Positions 10,087-18,759 of a stretch of DNA of 39,181 bases are shown piece after piece. The notes under the pieces are model-generated. The model was given only the letters and a program-made list of their open reading frames with translations. It had not been told where the DNA came from and made no database searches. Origin of the DNA: Parachlamydiales bacterium (lineage in GTDB: Bacteria > Chlamydiota > Chlamydiia > Chlamydiales > Rhabdochlamydiaceae); assembly GCA_023265455.1 (NCBI GenBank), contig JAHFTQ010000016.1, forward strand, positions 1-39,181. The letters run 5' to 3'. The translations under genes and the position numbers were made by a program. Numbering within the stretch: position 1 is the first letter of the stretch; each line of letters starts with the position of its first letter.

Positions 10087-11075
10087 TCTTGTAAAAAGAC
10101 ATCTAAAACTGTTAATCTGCTGGCTATATGGTATTTTCAAAATTCTTAGACCCCAAGAATGACTTCTGTTTTAAGAAAATCTTTGGTTCAGAAAAAAACA
10201 AAGATATTCTGATCCATTTTCTCAATGACATGATTGTCTTTCCCGGCAAAGGGCAGATTCAAGATGTCACCTTTTTAAAGACGGCGCAAGACCCGGAAAC
10301 CGCCGCTCAAAAGACCAGTCTCGTCGACATCCTTTGCAAAGATGAAAAAGGGTGTAACTACATTGTAGAAATGCAGGTCGCCAAAGATAAAGGATTTGCT
10401 AAAAGAGCCCAATATTATGCCTCCAAAGTTTACTCCTCTCAAGTCAAAATAGGGCAAGAGTTTTTCGAGCTTAAAGAAGTGATTTTCTTGGCCATCGTTG
10501 ATTTTGTGATGTTTCCGAAAAAAGATGCCTATAAATCCGACCACATCATTTTAGACAAAGATAGCTACGAGCATGACCTCAAAGACTTTTCTTTCTCCTT
10601 CTTAGAGCTGCCAAAATTTTCAAAGGATATTGCACATCTTTCCAATGTCACAGAAAAATGGGCCTATTTCTTTAAACATGCTCAAGAGACCTCAGAGGAC
10701 GACCTCAAAAAACTCACTGGAAATGATCTCATTATTGAAAGGGCTTATGAAGAGCTCAACCGTTTCAATTGGAATGAAGTTGAACTTGCAACGTATGATC
10801 AAGCCGATCTGCAAGATAGGGTTCATCGTGGCACTCTTGCACAAAAATTCGATGAAGGGTTCGATGAAGGGAAATTAGAGGGAAAAGTAGAAGGAATTAC
10901 TGAAGGCTTTAGCATGGGGAGGCTAGAAGGAAGGCTAGAAGGGATCGAACAAGAAAGAGAAAATACGATCCGCAAGATGTTAAAACAAGGCTTCGAAGAG
11001 AGTGTGATTTGTGCCGTGACCAACCTTCCTTTAGAAAAACTCCGCCTCCTCAGAGCGCGTATTATGGCTCCATAA
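10087..11075 (+). repeat. Tandem duplication, copy A (promoter region plus Rpn gene)
   Basis: This copy and the one at 11097-12039 share the leader TCTTGTAAAA(A)GACATC ... GGCTATATGG and most of the coding sequence with scattered substitutions. The leader differs by one A. The repeat ends inside the divergent C-terminal coding region. Confidence 0.9.
10128..11075 (+). CDS. Rpn-family PD-(D/E)XK nuclease / putative transposase (copy A)
   Basis: A 315-residue member of the Rpn (recombination-promoting nuclease, YhgA-like / PDDEXK-family transposase) group. Seen: the N-terminal signature FLDPKNDFCFKKIFG; the nuclease core with Asp 67 (VDILC), Glu 81 and Gln 83 (IVEMQV); and a charged C-terminal region of repeated EGK/EGR units before the closing LEKLRLLRARI. 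Rpn proteins are DNA endonucleases that stimulate RecA-independent recombination, and the family is often present in many copies. There is no signal peptide. The Shine-Dalgarno region is poor (GGCTAT before ATG). It is followed 61 bases later by a near-identical copy; the two differ mainly in the number of glycine-glutamate-rich repeats. Confidence 0.9.
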   Translation: MVFSKFLDPKNDFCFKKIFGSEKNKDILIHFLNDMIVFPGKGQIQDVTFLKTAQDPETAAQKTSLVDILCKDEKGCNYIVEMQVAKDKGFAKRAQYYASKVYSSQVKIGQEFFELKEVIFLAIVDFVMFPKKDAYKSDHIILDKDSYEHDLKDFSFSFLELPKFSKDIAHLSNVTEKWAYFFKHAQETSEDDLKKLTGNDLIIERAYEELNRFNWNEVELATYDQADLQDRVHRGTLAQKFDEGFDEGKLEGKVEGITEGFSMGRLEGRLEGIEQERENTIRKMLKQGFEESVICAVTNLPLEKLRLLRARIMAP

Positions 11076-11096
11076 CCATGACTCGGTTCTTAAGAA

Positions 11097-12039
11097 TCTT
11101 GTAAAAGACATCTAAAACTGTTAATCTGCTGGCTATATGGTATTTTCAAAATTCTTAGACCCCAAGAATGACTTCTGTTTTAAGAAAATCTTTGGCACTG
11201 AGAAGAACAAAGATATTCTGATCCATTTTCTCAATGATATGATTGTCTTTCCGAGCAAAGGGCAGATTCAAGATGTCACCTTTTTAAAGACGACGCAAGA
11301 TCCAGAAACCGCCGCTCAAAAGACCAGTCTCGTCGACATCCTTTGCAAAGATGAAAAAGGATGCAACTACATTGTAGAAATGCAGGTCGCCAAAGATAAA
11401 GAATTTGCTAAAAGAGCCCAATATTATGCCTCCAAAGTTTACTCCTCTCAAATAAAAATAGGGCAAGAGTTTTTCGAGCTTAAAGAAGTGATTTTCTTGG
11501 CCATTCTCGATTTTGTGATGTTTCCGGAAAATGAAGCCTATAAATCCGACCACATCATTTTAGATAAAGATAGCCATGAGCATGATCTCAAAAATTTTTC
11601 TTTCTCCTTCTTAGAGCTACCAAAATTTACGAAGGATATTGCACAGCTTTCCAATGTCACAGAAAAATGGGCTTATTTCTTTAAACGTGCTCACGAGACC
11701 TCAGAAGGCGACCTTAAAAAACTCACCGGAAACGATCTCATTATTGAAAGAGCTTATGAAGAGCTCAACCGTTTCAATTGGAATGAAGTTGAACTTGCAA
11801 CGTATGATCAAGCCGATCTGCAAGAGAGAGTTTATCGCGGCACGCTTGCACAAAAATTCGATGAAGGATTCGAGATAGGAAAAGCAGAAGGGAGAATGCT
11901 GGCGGGAATCGAACAAGAAAAAGAAAACACGATCCGCGAGATGTTAAAACTAGGCTTAGAAGAGAGTGTGATTTGTGCTGTGACCAAACTCCCCTTAGAA
12001 AAGCTCCGCCTTCTCAGAGCACGTATTACGGCTCTATGA
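11097..12039 (+). repeat. Tandem duplication, copy B (promoter region plus Rpn gene)
   Basis: Second copy of the unit starting at 10087, including the same 40-base leader. The junction between copies holds only about 21 unique bases, which points to a recent tandem duplication. Confidence 0.9.
11137..12039 (+). CDS. Rpn-family PD-(D/E)XK nuclease / putative transposase (copy B)
   Basis: A 300-residue paralogue of the preceding gene with the same intact catalytic set (Asp 67, Glu 81, Gln 83 of the D-ExQ motif). It is 15 residues shorter because the EGK/EGR repeat block near residue 250 is contracted (EIGKAEGRMLAGIEQE). Its stop codon overlaps the uvrD start as ATGA, so uvrD may be translated by re-initiation from this mRNA. 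Placing a mobile-type nuclease directly in front of a repair helicase may be a chance outcome of the duplication, but it makes uvrD expression depend on this leader. Confidence 0.9.
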   Translation: MVFSKFLDPKNDFCFKKIFGTEKNKDILIHFLNDMIVFPSKGQIQDVTFLKTTQDPETAAQKTSLVDILCKDEKGCNYIVEMQVAKDKEFAKRAQYYASKVYSSQIKIGQEFFELKEVIFLAILDFVMFPENEAYKSDHIILDKDSHEHDLKNFSFSFLELPKFTKDIAQLSNVTEKWAYFFKRAHETSEGDLKKLTGNDLIIERAYEELNRFNWNEVELATYDQADLQERVYRGTLAQKFDEGFEIGKAEGRMLAGIEQEKENTIREMLKLGLEESVICAVTKLPLEKLRLLRARITAL

Positions 12040-14135
12040 AAGACGACCTCAATTCTTCTCAAAAGATGGCTGTGCACCATGTCGAAGGACCTGCCTTGGT
12101 CATTGCCGGAGCGGGATCTGGCAAAACGCGGGTGGTGACCCATCGGATCGCTCACCTTCTTAGTTTGGGAATTCCTTCAACTGAGATCTTAGCTGTGACC
12201 TTTACCAACAAAGCCGCTGAAGAGATGAGAAAGCGTGTCGAAAACCAGACGCGCTGTTTTGTGCTGACATGCACATTCCACAGCCTGGGAGCGCGCATCC
12301 TGCGCGAGTCGATCCATCATCTGGGATATCAGGTAAGTTTCACCATCTATGATGAGGAAGACAGCGAAAAGCTCCTCCGAGAATGTCTTACAGCGCTCGG
12401 CCTGAAAGAAGATAAGGCGCTCCTCAAAACGACAAGGCTGCAGATTTCAGCAGCCAAAAATGGGCTCCTTTCCCCTGAAAAGATGGCGAAAGAAGATCCG
12501 CTGTTCAGCTCCATTTATCAACTCTATCAATCTAAGCTCAAAGCGTACCAAGCCGTCGATTTTGATGATCTCCTCTACCTTCCGATCATCCTTTTCCAGC
12601 AGCATCCTGCTGTTTTGGAGATGTACCAAAATCGGTGGAACTTTATTCTGATTGATGAATACCAGGACACCAATGCAGCGCAGCACACTCTTGCCAAGCT
12701 ACTCGCAGCGCGGCATCACAATGTTTTTGCTGTCGGCGACCCCGATCAATCGATCTATTCGTGGCGCGGGGCTAACTTAGATAACATCTTAAATTTTGAA
12801 CAAGACTTTCCCGGCGCGCTGATCATCACGTTGGATCAAAATTACCGGAGCCGTTCGACGATTTTAAATGCTGCCAATAGTTTGATCTGTCACAACGCTT
12901 CTCGTTATGAAAAAAACCTCTGGAGTGCAAGAGGCCCCGGGGAAAAAATTGGCCTTTATACAGCGGAAAGTGACCGTGCAGAAGCCGAATTTGTCGCAAA
13001 AAGACTCCTCAAGCATCACGAAGATATCCCCCTCAACGACTGTGCCATTTTTTATCGGACGAACTTCCAGTCGCGGGTTTTCGAAGATATGCTACTTAAA
13101 CTCCGTGTTCCCTACCTCATTATTGGGGGAATCTCGTTCTACCAAAGGCGTGAGATCAAAGATATCCTCTGTTTGCTGAGGATGGCGCTGGGAGGTGCTG
13201 ATTTCATCGCGCTTTCAAGGACCATTAATGTTCCCAAACGGGGCCTGGGAGAGGCTTTTTTGGAAAAACTCCAAAGCGGCGCTGCTGCAATGTCTTTGCC
13301 CATCTTTGATTTTTGCCAGGCCGTCCTTGAGGACCAAACCGAAATCAAGCTCTCAAAACGTCAGTTTGATGGACTTACACAATATGTCAACATCATCTTA
13401 GCGTTGCGTGAGATGATCCGAGAAAAAGTCTCCTTGCAAACTTTAGTCTCTGAGGCCATCGACAGGTCTCATTATATCAATTATCTCAAAGAAGACCCTG
13501 AATCGTACGAAGAGCGTCGGCAAAACTTGGCAGAACTCGTCTCAAAAGCTGCCGAATGGGAGCAGGAAAATCCTCAAGGGGCTTTAGCGGAATTTTTAGA
13601 GGAACTCTCTTTAAAAAGCGTGACCGAAGAGAGCGCCGCCGACGCCGTTCGGCTGATGACATTTCATAATGGGAAGGGACTAGAGTTCTCAGTGGTCTTC
13701 CTTGTGGGGATGGAAGAGGATCTTTTTCCCCATGTGAATGCGAGAGAAGAAGAGGCCACTCTCCAAGAAGAGAGAAGACTCTGCTACGTCGGCATGACAC
13801 GCGCAAAAGAGCACCTTTACTTGACAAACGCTAAATTCCGATTTTTATGGGGAACTTCTCGTGTGATGCAACCGAGTCGTTTCTTAAATGAGATTGCCCC
13901 CGACTATCTCACTCACCTCAATCCCCAGCCACACTCTTTCGGCGGTGAGGAAGAATTCCAACTCGGCGACACCGTCCATCACCGAGACTTTGGACTCGGT
14001 ATGATTCAAAAACGTTATGAAACGTCTTTAGGACTCACGTATGATGTCTTCTTTCCCCAAAGCTCCCAAGTTCGCAGCTTGGTCGCCAAGTATGCGAAAC
14101 TCATCAAAAGTTCTGAGGACATGACCTACAGTTAG
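12036..14135 (+). CDS. uvrD: UvrD/PcrA superfamily 1A DNA helicase
   Basis: A 699-residue 3'-5' DNA helicase for nucleotide excision and mismatch repair and for clearing RecA from DNA. All SF1A motifs are visible: Q-motif/N-terminus LNSSQKMAV, Walker A AGAGSGKT (24-31), Ia VTFTNKAAEEM, II LIDEYQDTN, III VGDPDQSIYSWRGA, IV LDQNYRSRSTIL, V MTFHNGKGLEFSVVFLVG, VI RRLCYVGMTRAKEHLYL. A C-terminal Tudor-like segment (LGDTVHHRDFGLGMI) matches the RNA-polymerase-binding domain of PcrA/UvrD. The start is ATG 12036, overlapping the Rpn stop; a longer frame from 11973 lies inside the Rpn gene. The last 108 bases overlap the convergent GT9 gene. Confidence 0.96.
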   Translation: MKDDLNSSQKMAVHHVEGPALVIAGAGSGKTRVVTHRIAHLLSLGIPSTEILAVTFTNKAAEEMRKRVENQTRCFVLTCTFHSLGARILRESIHHLGYQVSFTIYDEEDSEKLLRECLTALGLKEDKALLKTTRLQISAAKNGLLSPEKMAKEDPLFSSIYQLYQSKLKAYQAVDFDDLLYLPIILFQQHPAVLEMYQNRWNFILIDEYQDTNAAQHTLAKLLAARHHNVFAVGDPDQSIYSWRGANLDNILNFEQDFPGALIITLDQNYRSRSTILNAANSLICHNASRYEKNLWSARGPGEKIGLYTAESDRAEAEFVAKRLLKHHEDIPLNDCAIFYRTNFQSRVFEDMLLKLRVPYLIIGGISFYQRREIKDILCLLRMALGGADFIALSRTINVPKRGLGEAFLEKLQSGAAAMSLPIFDFCQAVLEDQTEIKLSKRQFDGLTQYVNIILALREMIREKVSLQTLVSEAIDRSHYINYLKEDPESYEERRQNLAELVSKAAEWEQENPQGALAEFLEELSLKSVTEESAADAVRLMTFHNGKGLEFSVVFLVGMEEDLFPHVNAREEEATLQEERRLCYVGMTRAKEHLYLTNAKFRFLWGTSRVMQPSRFLNEIAPDYLTHLNPQPHSFGGEEEFQLGDTVHHRDFGLGMIQKRYETSLGLTYDVFFPQSSQVRSLVAKYAKLIKSSEDMTYS

Positions 14136-14981
14136 ATTCCAATGCCAATATTTATCCCTCCAGCGAAGTCCCTTGATGTTGGGAAGCCACCCCTTGGGCA
14201 GACAAATCGCTCCGGGAGCAAACGCGGGTCTCCAAAAATGAGCCGTCCGCTCGTTTTTAAATAAAGAGACTGTTGGCACTCCTAGCACAGAAGCTAAATG
14301 CCCAATTCCAGAGTCATTACCGATCATGTAACCCGATTCGGCAACGAACCTGGCCATCTCATCCAAACTCGAAAAGTGCGGCGCCTCAGGCCACTGAGCC
14401 CTTTCCTGAGGAGAGACGATAAAAACAGGCTCAAAGCCCCTCTTTTGTAACTTTTTTGCCAATTTCAAAAACTTTGACCGGGGCCAGTTTTTGCCCGGCC
14501 TAGAACTCGTCGGATGAAGAATAACCCTTTGAAGATAGCGCCTGGGGACAACTCCAGGAGGGATGACCATCCCGTTATTTTTGACAGCTGCTTTAATCCC
14601 CAAAATATTTCGGCAAAAAGTGACGAGATTGTCCGCAAAGGAAAAGTTCCCATCAAATTTGCCCTCCTCCCAGTAAGGATAGTCGGTGTTAGGAGTTGCA
14701 ATCGGATTGAGCACTGTTGTTCGATCCCGGTGATGCTTCAAGCAAGGCTCTAACACCTCGAACATCCACTTTGATTTTTCATAAAAGATGAAAAACCGAT
14801 CAAACTCTTCCAAAACAGGCGGATAAGGCCTGAAGGGTAAATGAGGGAACCACGCCTGTAACTGGGACATAAAGGGGTGGAACGTCACAACTTCATGCCC
14901 TTGAAGGGCAAGCTGATGAGAAAGAATGGTCGTTAATAGACCATCACCTAATCCTGCACAACTAAACACTGCTATTTTCAT
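14028..14981 (-). CDS. GT9 heptosyltransferase-like glycosyltransferase
   Basis: A 317-residue GT-B glycosyltransferase of family 9, related to ADP-heptose:LPS heptosyltransferases, acting at the inner face of the cytoplasmic membrane. Seen: the N-terminal GLGDGLLTTILSHQLALQGHEV, the linker VILHPTSSRPGKNWP, and the nucleotide-sugar site IGNDSGIGHLASVLGVPTVSLF. The length is at the short end of the family. The donor may not be heptose, as several GT9 members use other sugars. The C-terminal 36 codons lie antisense to the end of uvrD. It is divergent from rpoN across a 50-base AT-rich gap and interrupts the uvrD-rpoN neighbourhood seen in Chlamydia. Confidence 0.88.
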   Translation of the reverse strand: MKIAVFSCAGLGDGLLTTILSHQLALQGHEVVTFHPFMSQLQAWFPHLPFRPYPPVLEEFDRFFIFYEKSKWMFEVLEPCLKHHRDRTTVLNPIATPNTDYPYWEEGKFDGNFSFADNLVTFCRNILGIKAAVKNNGMVIPPGVVPRRYLQRVILHPTSSRPGKNWPRSKFLKLAKKLQKRGFEPVFIVSPQERAQWPEAPHFSSLDEMARFVAESGYMIGNDSGIGHLASVLGVPTVSLFKNERTAHFWRPAFAPGAICLPKGWLPNIKGLRWRDKYWHWNLTVGHVLRTFDEFRILGDQAANLGALGKEDIIRES

Positions 14982-15031
14982 AAAAGTTTACTAATAAAAA
15001 ATAATACTATATTAAACAGAAATACAAATAA

Positions 15032-16324
15032 ATGAAAACTAAAATCGTTTTACAGCAAAAAATTAAACAACAACAAACCTTAACCCTGGCGCTGCAACAG
15101 GCTCTTCATGTCCTGCAATTGCCCCTCATGGAGCTAGCCACCTGGGTCCAGCTGCAAATCGAGGAAAACCCCCTCCTTCAGTTCGACGACTCCTCTGAAA
15201 GCGACCTCGCCTCCGAGCTCGATTTCACTCTCCAGGGGTTCGAAGTCCTTCAGCATCTGGATGATACCTTTATTCAGGGGGCCTTTCCCGATCTACCTGA
15301 AGATCCCCCCTCTTCTGAAAACCTCGTTCCAGCCTCTCTTTCTTTGCATCACCATCTCATGGGGCAAGCCCAAGCTGTCTTCTCTTCTTCTTCCGACCTC
15401 GCTCATGCCGAGCAGATCATTGGCCATCTCGACCGCCAAGGCTTTTTAGGCGATTTTAAAGCCGACCCCTCCATCTTGTCAAAAATCCAAGAGTTCGACC
15501 CACCTGGAATTGCCGCTAGGGACCTGCAAGAGTGCCTTCTCATTCAACTACGATCTCAAGAAAGCTCGTTGGCTTATCGTTTAGTCGCCCACTATTTTGA
15601 TGATCTGCTCCAGTGCCGCTGGACATCTCTTGCTAAAAACCTCTCCACAACCATCCCAGACATTCAACAGGCACTTCGTCGAGAGCTCTCGTCTCTTGAT
15701 TTCCATCCTGCCTCGAAATTTCATTCCAGCCCCTCTATCCCCATCATCCCCGATATTATTCTCGATCAGACCGATTCGGGGTATCAGATCAAGATCAACG
15801 ACGACCCTCTTCCCCGATTTACGTTAACTCCTCCTTCCGCTCCTGATTTAAACCCTTACTATACCTCAGGAAAATGGATGGAGCAAGTCCTCTTACGCCG
15901 CCATGATATTCTCACTCAGATTATGAACTCTCTCTTACAAAAACACCCTGAATTTTTCTTTGAAGCCGCTAGCCTTAGGCCTCTTTCCCTGCATCAAATC
16001 GCCCAGGAGCTAGGACTTCACACCTCGACCATTGCCCGCGCTGTCAAAGATAAATACATCGCGTGTCCCCGCGGAATTTTTCCTCTGAAGCATTTTTTTC
16101 CCCACGCCTCCAACATCAAAGAGGATGGCAAAACCATCTCTCACCTGGCTGCAAGACAGCTCCTACAAGACTTGATTGCTGCTGAAGATAAAAAGAAACC
16201 CTTCTCAGACAATGCCCTAGTACGTTTAATGGCCGAAGCCGGAATCCCTTGCGCCCGGCGCACCATCGCCAAATACCGCCGTGCTCTACACATTCCCACT
16301 GCCTCTCAACGAAAATATTATTGA
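15032..16324 (+). CDS. rpoN: RNA polymerase sigma-54 factor
   Basis: A 430-residue sigma-54. Seen: the glutamine-rich activator-interacting region I (QQKIKQQQTLTLALQQALHVLQLPLMEL), a short acidic region II, the core-binding region (DPPGIAARDLQECLLIQL), the HTH (SLHQIAQELGLHTSTIARAVKDKY), and the C-terminal RpoN box ARRTIAKYR (408-416). It is shorter than the E. coli protein, mainly in region II. Sigma-54 transcription needs an AAA+ activator, which in Chlamydiae is a CtcC/AtoC-type protein encoded elsewhere. The upstream gap is AT-rich with no good Shine-Dalgarno sequence. I did not find a convincing -24/-12 promoter in the window. Confidence 0.95.
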   Translation: MKTKIVLQQKIKQQQTLTLALQQALHVLQLPLMELATWVQLQIEENPLLQFDDSSESDLASELDFTLQGFEVLQHLDDTFIQGAFPDLPEDPPSSENLVPASLSLHHHLMGQAQAVFSSSSDLAHAEQIIGHLDRQGFLGDFKADPSILSKIQEFDPPGIAARDLQECLLIQLRSQESSLAYRLVAHYFDDLLQCRWTSLAKNLSTTIPDIQQALRRELSSLDFHPASKFHSSPSIPIIPDIILDQTDSGYQIKINDDPLPRFTLTPPSAPDLNPYYTSGKWMEQVLLRRHDILTQIMNSLLQKHPEFFFEAASLRPLSLHQIAQELGLHTSTIARAVKDKYIACPRGIFPLKHFFPHASNIKEDGKTISHLAARQLLQDLIAAEDKKKPFSDNALVRLMAEAGIPCARRTIAKYRRALHIPTASQRKYY

Positions 16325-16358
16325 ACTCGTTTCATCCTCCCTGTATGATCTCTCCATT

Positions 16359-16889
16359 ATGGCTATCACACTGCAAACAGTCGTTTCAAGTTACGTGGTT
16401 GCAAAGCAACAATTCCGTGCGAAGGAAGATGGACTGAAGCTTAATGTTTTTTATTTAGGCACTTTGAATGATCAACAACTCACCCATACGGGATTTTTCT
16501 TTGCTAAACAAACTATCGACAACGTGTTTAACAAAAACAAACCCATTGAAAAGGTGAAAAATGTGCAGGTGATCTATACCGTGTTGCTATCAACACCCGA
16601 TTTGGTGAAGAAGCTATTTCCCGGTATTGTCCTTCCAAATTTTACAACCAAGGAAGGACTAAAAAATCTTCAAGAGCAACTAGAAAAGACGCCCGATTAT
16701 CAGTCCTTTATCAACACCCAGTGGCGTGATTATACACAGCTAAAAACAGAAAAAAAATCGGCTAAAGAGACGTTTTCAAATTTCGTCAAAGAGCAAAAGA
16801 AGGCTGGCACGTTCAGTGAAGAGGAACTTGCCAGACATACAACTGACAAGAGAATCATTAAATTAGCTAAAAAACTTAAAACCAACTAA
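16359..16889 (+). CDS. Unrecognised 176-aa protein
   Basis: No family recognised. The protein is lysine-rich, has no signal peptide or membrane segment, and ends with a long charged helical stretch (TEKKSAKETFSNFVKEQKKAG). The middle contains hydrophobic strands (VQVIYTVLLSTPDLVKKLFPGIVLP). I start at ATG 16359 (MAITLQTVVSSYV); the frame extends upstream to 16281 into the rpoN end, where the codons look unlike a natural N-terminus, and no clear ribosome site marks either start. It is followed after two bases by the FMN reductase, so the two may be co-transcribed. A lineage-specific protein, perhaps a host-directed one, is possible but unsupported. Confidence 0.65.
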   Translation: MAITLQTVVSSYVVAKQQFRAKEDGLKLNVFYLGTLNDQQLTHTGFFFAKQTIDNVFNKNKPIEKVKNVQVIYTVLLSTPDLVKKLFPGIVLPNFTTKEGLKNLQEQLEKTPDYQSFINTQWRDYTQLKTEKKSAKETFSNFVKEQKKAGTFSEEELARHTTDKRIIKLAKKLKTN

Positions 16890-16891
16890 AC

Positions 16892-17443
16892 ATGGAAAAG
16901 AAAATCAAAATCCTAGGCATTGCTGGAAGTCTGCGTAAACAATCCTACAACCGCGGCCTCCTACAAGCCGCCTTAGAAGTGGTCCCTCCCAATTGTCAGC
17001 TAGACATTTTCGATTTAGAAGAGATCCCTCTCTACAATCAGGATAAAGAAACAAATCTTCCCCCCTCAGTTGTGCGTTTGAAAACCGCAGTGCGCGCAGC
17101 AGACGCCATTTTGATTGCAACTCCGGAGTATAATTATTCGATACCAGGCGTATTAAAGAACGCCATAGATTGGGCGTCTAGACCCTACGGAGACAGCGCT
17201 TGGGATAATAAACCTGTTGCCCTCATGGGCGCTTCCCCAGCTCTTCAGGGCACTTCGCGTTCGCAGTACCACCTCAGACAAGTGTTCGTTTATCTCAACA
17301 TGCATCCCCTCAATCGACCAGAGCTCATGATCGGATCTGCTGAAAATAAATTCGATAGTCAGGGCAAACTAACCGATCCTAAAGCCCATCAAAAAATAGG
17401 AGAACTCCTGGTCGCTCTCGCGACTTGGGCAAGGAAATGGTAA
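16892..17443 (+). CDS. NAD(P)H-dependent FMN reductase
   Basis: A 183-residue flavodoxin-like reductase of the FMN_red family (SsuE/ChrR/YieF type), which passes two electrons from NAD(P)H through FMN to quinones or other acceptors. Seen: the phosphate-binding loop GIAGSLRKQSYNRGL near the N-terminus, and the isoalloxazine-binding block TPEYNYSIPGVLKNAIDWASRP around residue 75-95, followed by PVALMGASPALQGTSRSQYHLRQ. It is cytoplasmic with the length typical of the family. A role in quinone reduction and oxidative-stress defence is usual for the family. Its stop overlaps the start of the next gene (ATGGTAA), so the two are translationally coupled. Confidence 0.9.
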   Translation: MEKKIKILGIAGSLRKQSYNRGLLQAALEVVPPNCQLDIFDLEEIPLYNQDKETNLPPSVVRLKTAVRAADAILIATPEYNYSIPGVLKNAIDWASRPYGDSAWDNKPVALMGASPALQGTSRSQYHLRQVFVYLNMHPLNRPELMIGSAENKFDSQGKLTDPKAHQKIGELLVALATWARKW

Positions 17444-18096
17444 AGTTTTTTATATTTTTGTTTGCTTTCTCTTCGCTGCACGCTGCAGTGATTCAGTTTA
17501 AACCCTCTCAAATTCCTGTCCAGTCCGACATCGCTTCTGGGAACTCTGCATTCAACGGCGCTAGAGAGATGGCCCCTTTTTTTGAAATGCTCAAGAAGGT
17601 TTACCAAATTACCACTGTCATTGAAACGGGAACCTATCAAGGAGGCACCACAGCTTTCTTCGCACGGACATTCGATGAAGTCCATACCATTGACATCTCT
17701 CCCACTTTCTTAACCCAATCTAAAGAGAATTTGTCCTCTCTTTCTAATATTCAATTTCATCTGGGCAGCTCTGAGAAAATTTTGACTCAAATCCTCCCCG
17801 CTCTCAAGGATCGGTTCGTCCTTTTCTATTTAGATGCTCACTGGAAAAAATATTGGCCTCTCCTCGATGAAATCGAAGAAATCAATAAAACTCACCACCA
17901 ACGGTGCATTATTGTCATTGACGATATCAAAGTCCCCGGAAGAGCTGATATTCCTTACGATGCCTACAAAAAGCACGAATGCTCATTTGAGTACGTCAAA
18001 GCAAAAATTGAAAAGACATTCGATAACTATACCACACTCTACTTACTCCCCGCCCATGTGAACTCAAGAGCTAAGCTCGTGATTATTCCTAATTGA
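17437..18096 (+). CDS. Class I SAM methyltransferase-like protein with signal peptide (paralogue of the gene at 25726)
   Basis: A 219-residue protein. The first 16 residues (MVKFFIFLFAFSSLHA) form a clear Sec signal peptide with an AxA-type cut before AVIQF. The rest has a Rossmann methyltransferase core: motif I VIETGTYQGGTTAFFA, motif II EVHTIDISP, then FYLDAHWKKYWPLLDEI and CIIVIDDIKVPG, resembling Methyltransf_24-type enzymes. An exported SAM-dependent enzyme is unexpected because SAM is cytoplasmic. The start is the ATG overlapping the previous stop, with AAGGA just upstream. The 3' end overlaps the convergent membrane protein gene by 33 bases. Paralogy with the 25726 gene is seen across the whole length (FNGA, ETGT, DAHW, DDxKVPG). 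Confidence 0.82.
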   Translation: MVKFFIFLFAFSSLHAAVIQFKPSQIPVQSDIASGNSAFNGAREMAPFFEMLKKVYQITTVIETGTYQGGTTAFFARTFDEVHTIDISPTFLTQSKENLSSLSNIQFHLGSSEKILTQILPALKDRFVLFYLDAHWKKYWPLLDEIEEINKTHHQRCIIVIDDIKVPGRADIPYDAYKKHECSFEYVKAKIEKTFDNYTTLYLLPAHVNSRAKLVIIPN

Positions 18097-18759
18097 TTTT
18101 AATAACCTCGATCGCAAACCGTCTTCTTTCTTCCAAGTACATGAGATAATTTCCGCATCGGTCATACAAAGGACCATGGGTAATGGAAATTGACGAAGGC
18201 ACCGACGCAGCTGAAAGTGGCGGCAGCAGAGAACACTCAGCCCCAGGCTGATGAGAAGAAGAGAAATCCACGGTTGATAGACGCCTGCCAATAAAGTGAG
18301 CAATAAGAGATAGAGTGTCCACTTGTGCTGGAAAGCCGGTCCTAAAAACCGCTTCCACCGCTGTGGAGAGGTTCGATACGCGAGCATCTCTTCAAAGCGA
18401 GGTTCTTCAAAACGCATGCGAGCTGCGTGCACAGCTTCGTGGGCTAGCACATCGGAGCGGCGGTACCCCAAAAAAGATCCCTTTGCAAAAGCAGGACGCA
18501 GTTGAATCGAAGGAAGAGAGCCCTCCCCAATCCAGGTTGCAGCACCTTCCCAAGGGGAAAGCTCTTGAGACGAATAACTTAAGGGAACCCAGTCGATTGC
18601 AAACCCAAAGAGAGAAAGCGTCGCCTGGGCCACAGCTTGCCACTCAGGATTTGACAGAGCAGCCGCCTGCTGCACACGCTGCACAAAAGCTTCTTCAGTC
18701 TCTTGAGGGCCTGGTATCAGGCCCCTTCCAAAGCAAACAAGAAGCTCTTCATCGTTCAT
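18064..18759 (-). CDS. Membrane protein with HExxH metalloprotease-like motif
   Basis: A 231-residue protein I cannot assign to a named family. Seen: a cytoplasmic or luminal N-terminal half with HEAVH at residues 107-111, preceded by RSDVLA and followed by acidic residues (EEPRFEEM) that could supply the third zinc ligand; then one or two hydrophobic segments at about 147-179 (LYLLLLTLLAGVYQPWISLLLISLGLSVL); then a basic tail. This looks like a small membrane-bound zincin. The ATG at 18759 overlaps the stop of the GT32-like lipoprotein gene as ATGA, so it is the third gene of an operon with two glycosyltransferases. Confidence 0.7.
   Translation of the reverse strand: MNDEELLVCFGRGLIPGPQETEEAFVQRVQQAAALSNPEWQAVAQATLSLFGFAIDWVPLSYSSQELSPWEGAATWIGEGSLPSIQLRPAFAKGSFLGYRRSDVLAHEAVHAARMRFEEPRFEEMLAYRTSPQRWKRFLGPAFQHKWTLYLLLLTLLAGVYQPWISLLLISLGLSVLCCRHFQLRRCLRQFPLPMVLCMTDAEIISCTWKKEDGLRSRLLKSIRNNHELSS

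Noticed and set aside
14982..15031. Divergent promoter between the GT9 gene and rpoN (TTTACT ... TATATT)
   Set aside because: Spacing is about 15 bases and the DNA is uniformly AT-rich, so the match is not better than chance.
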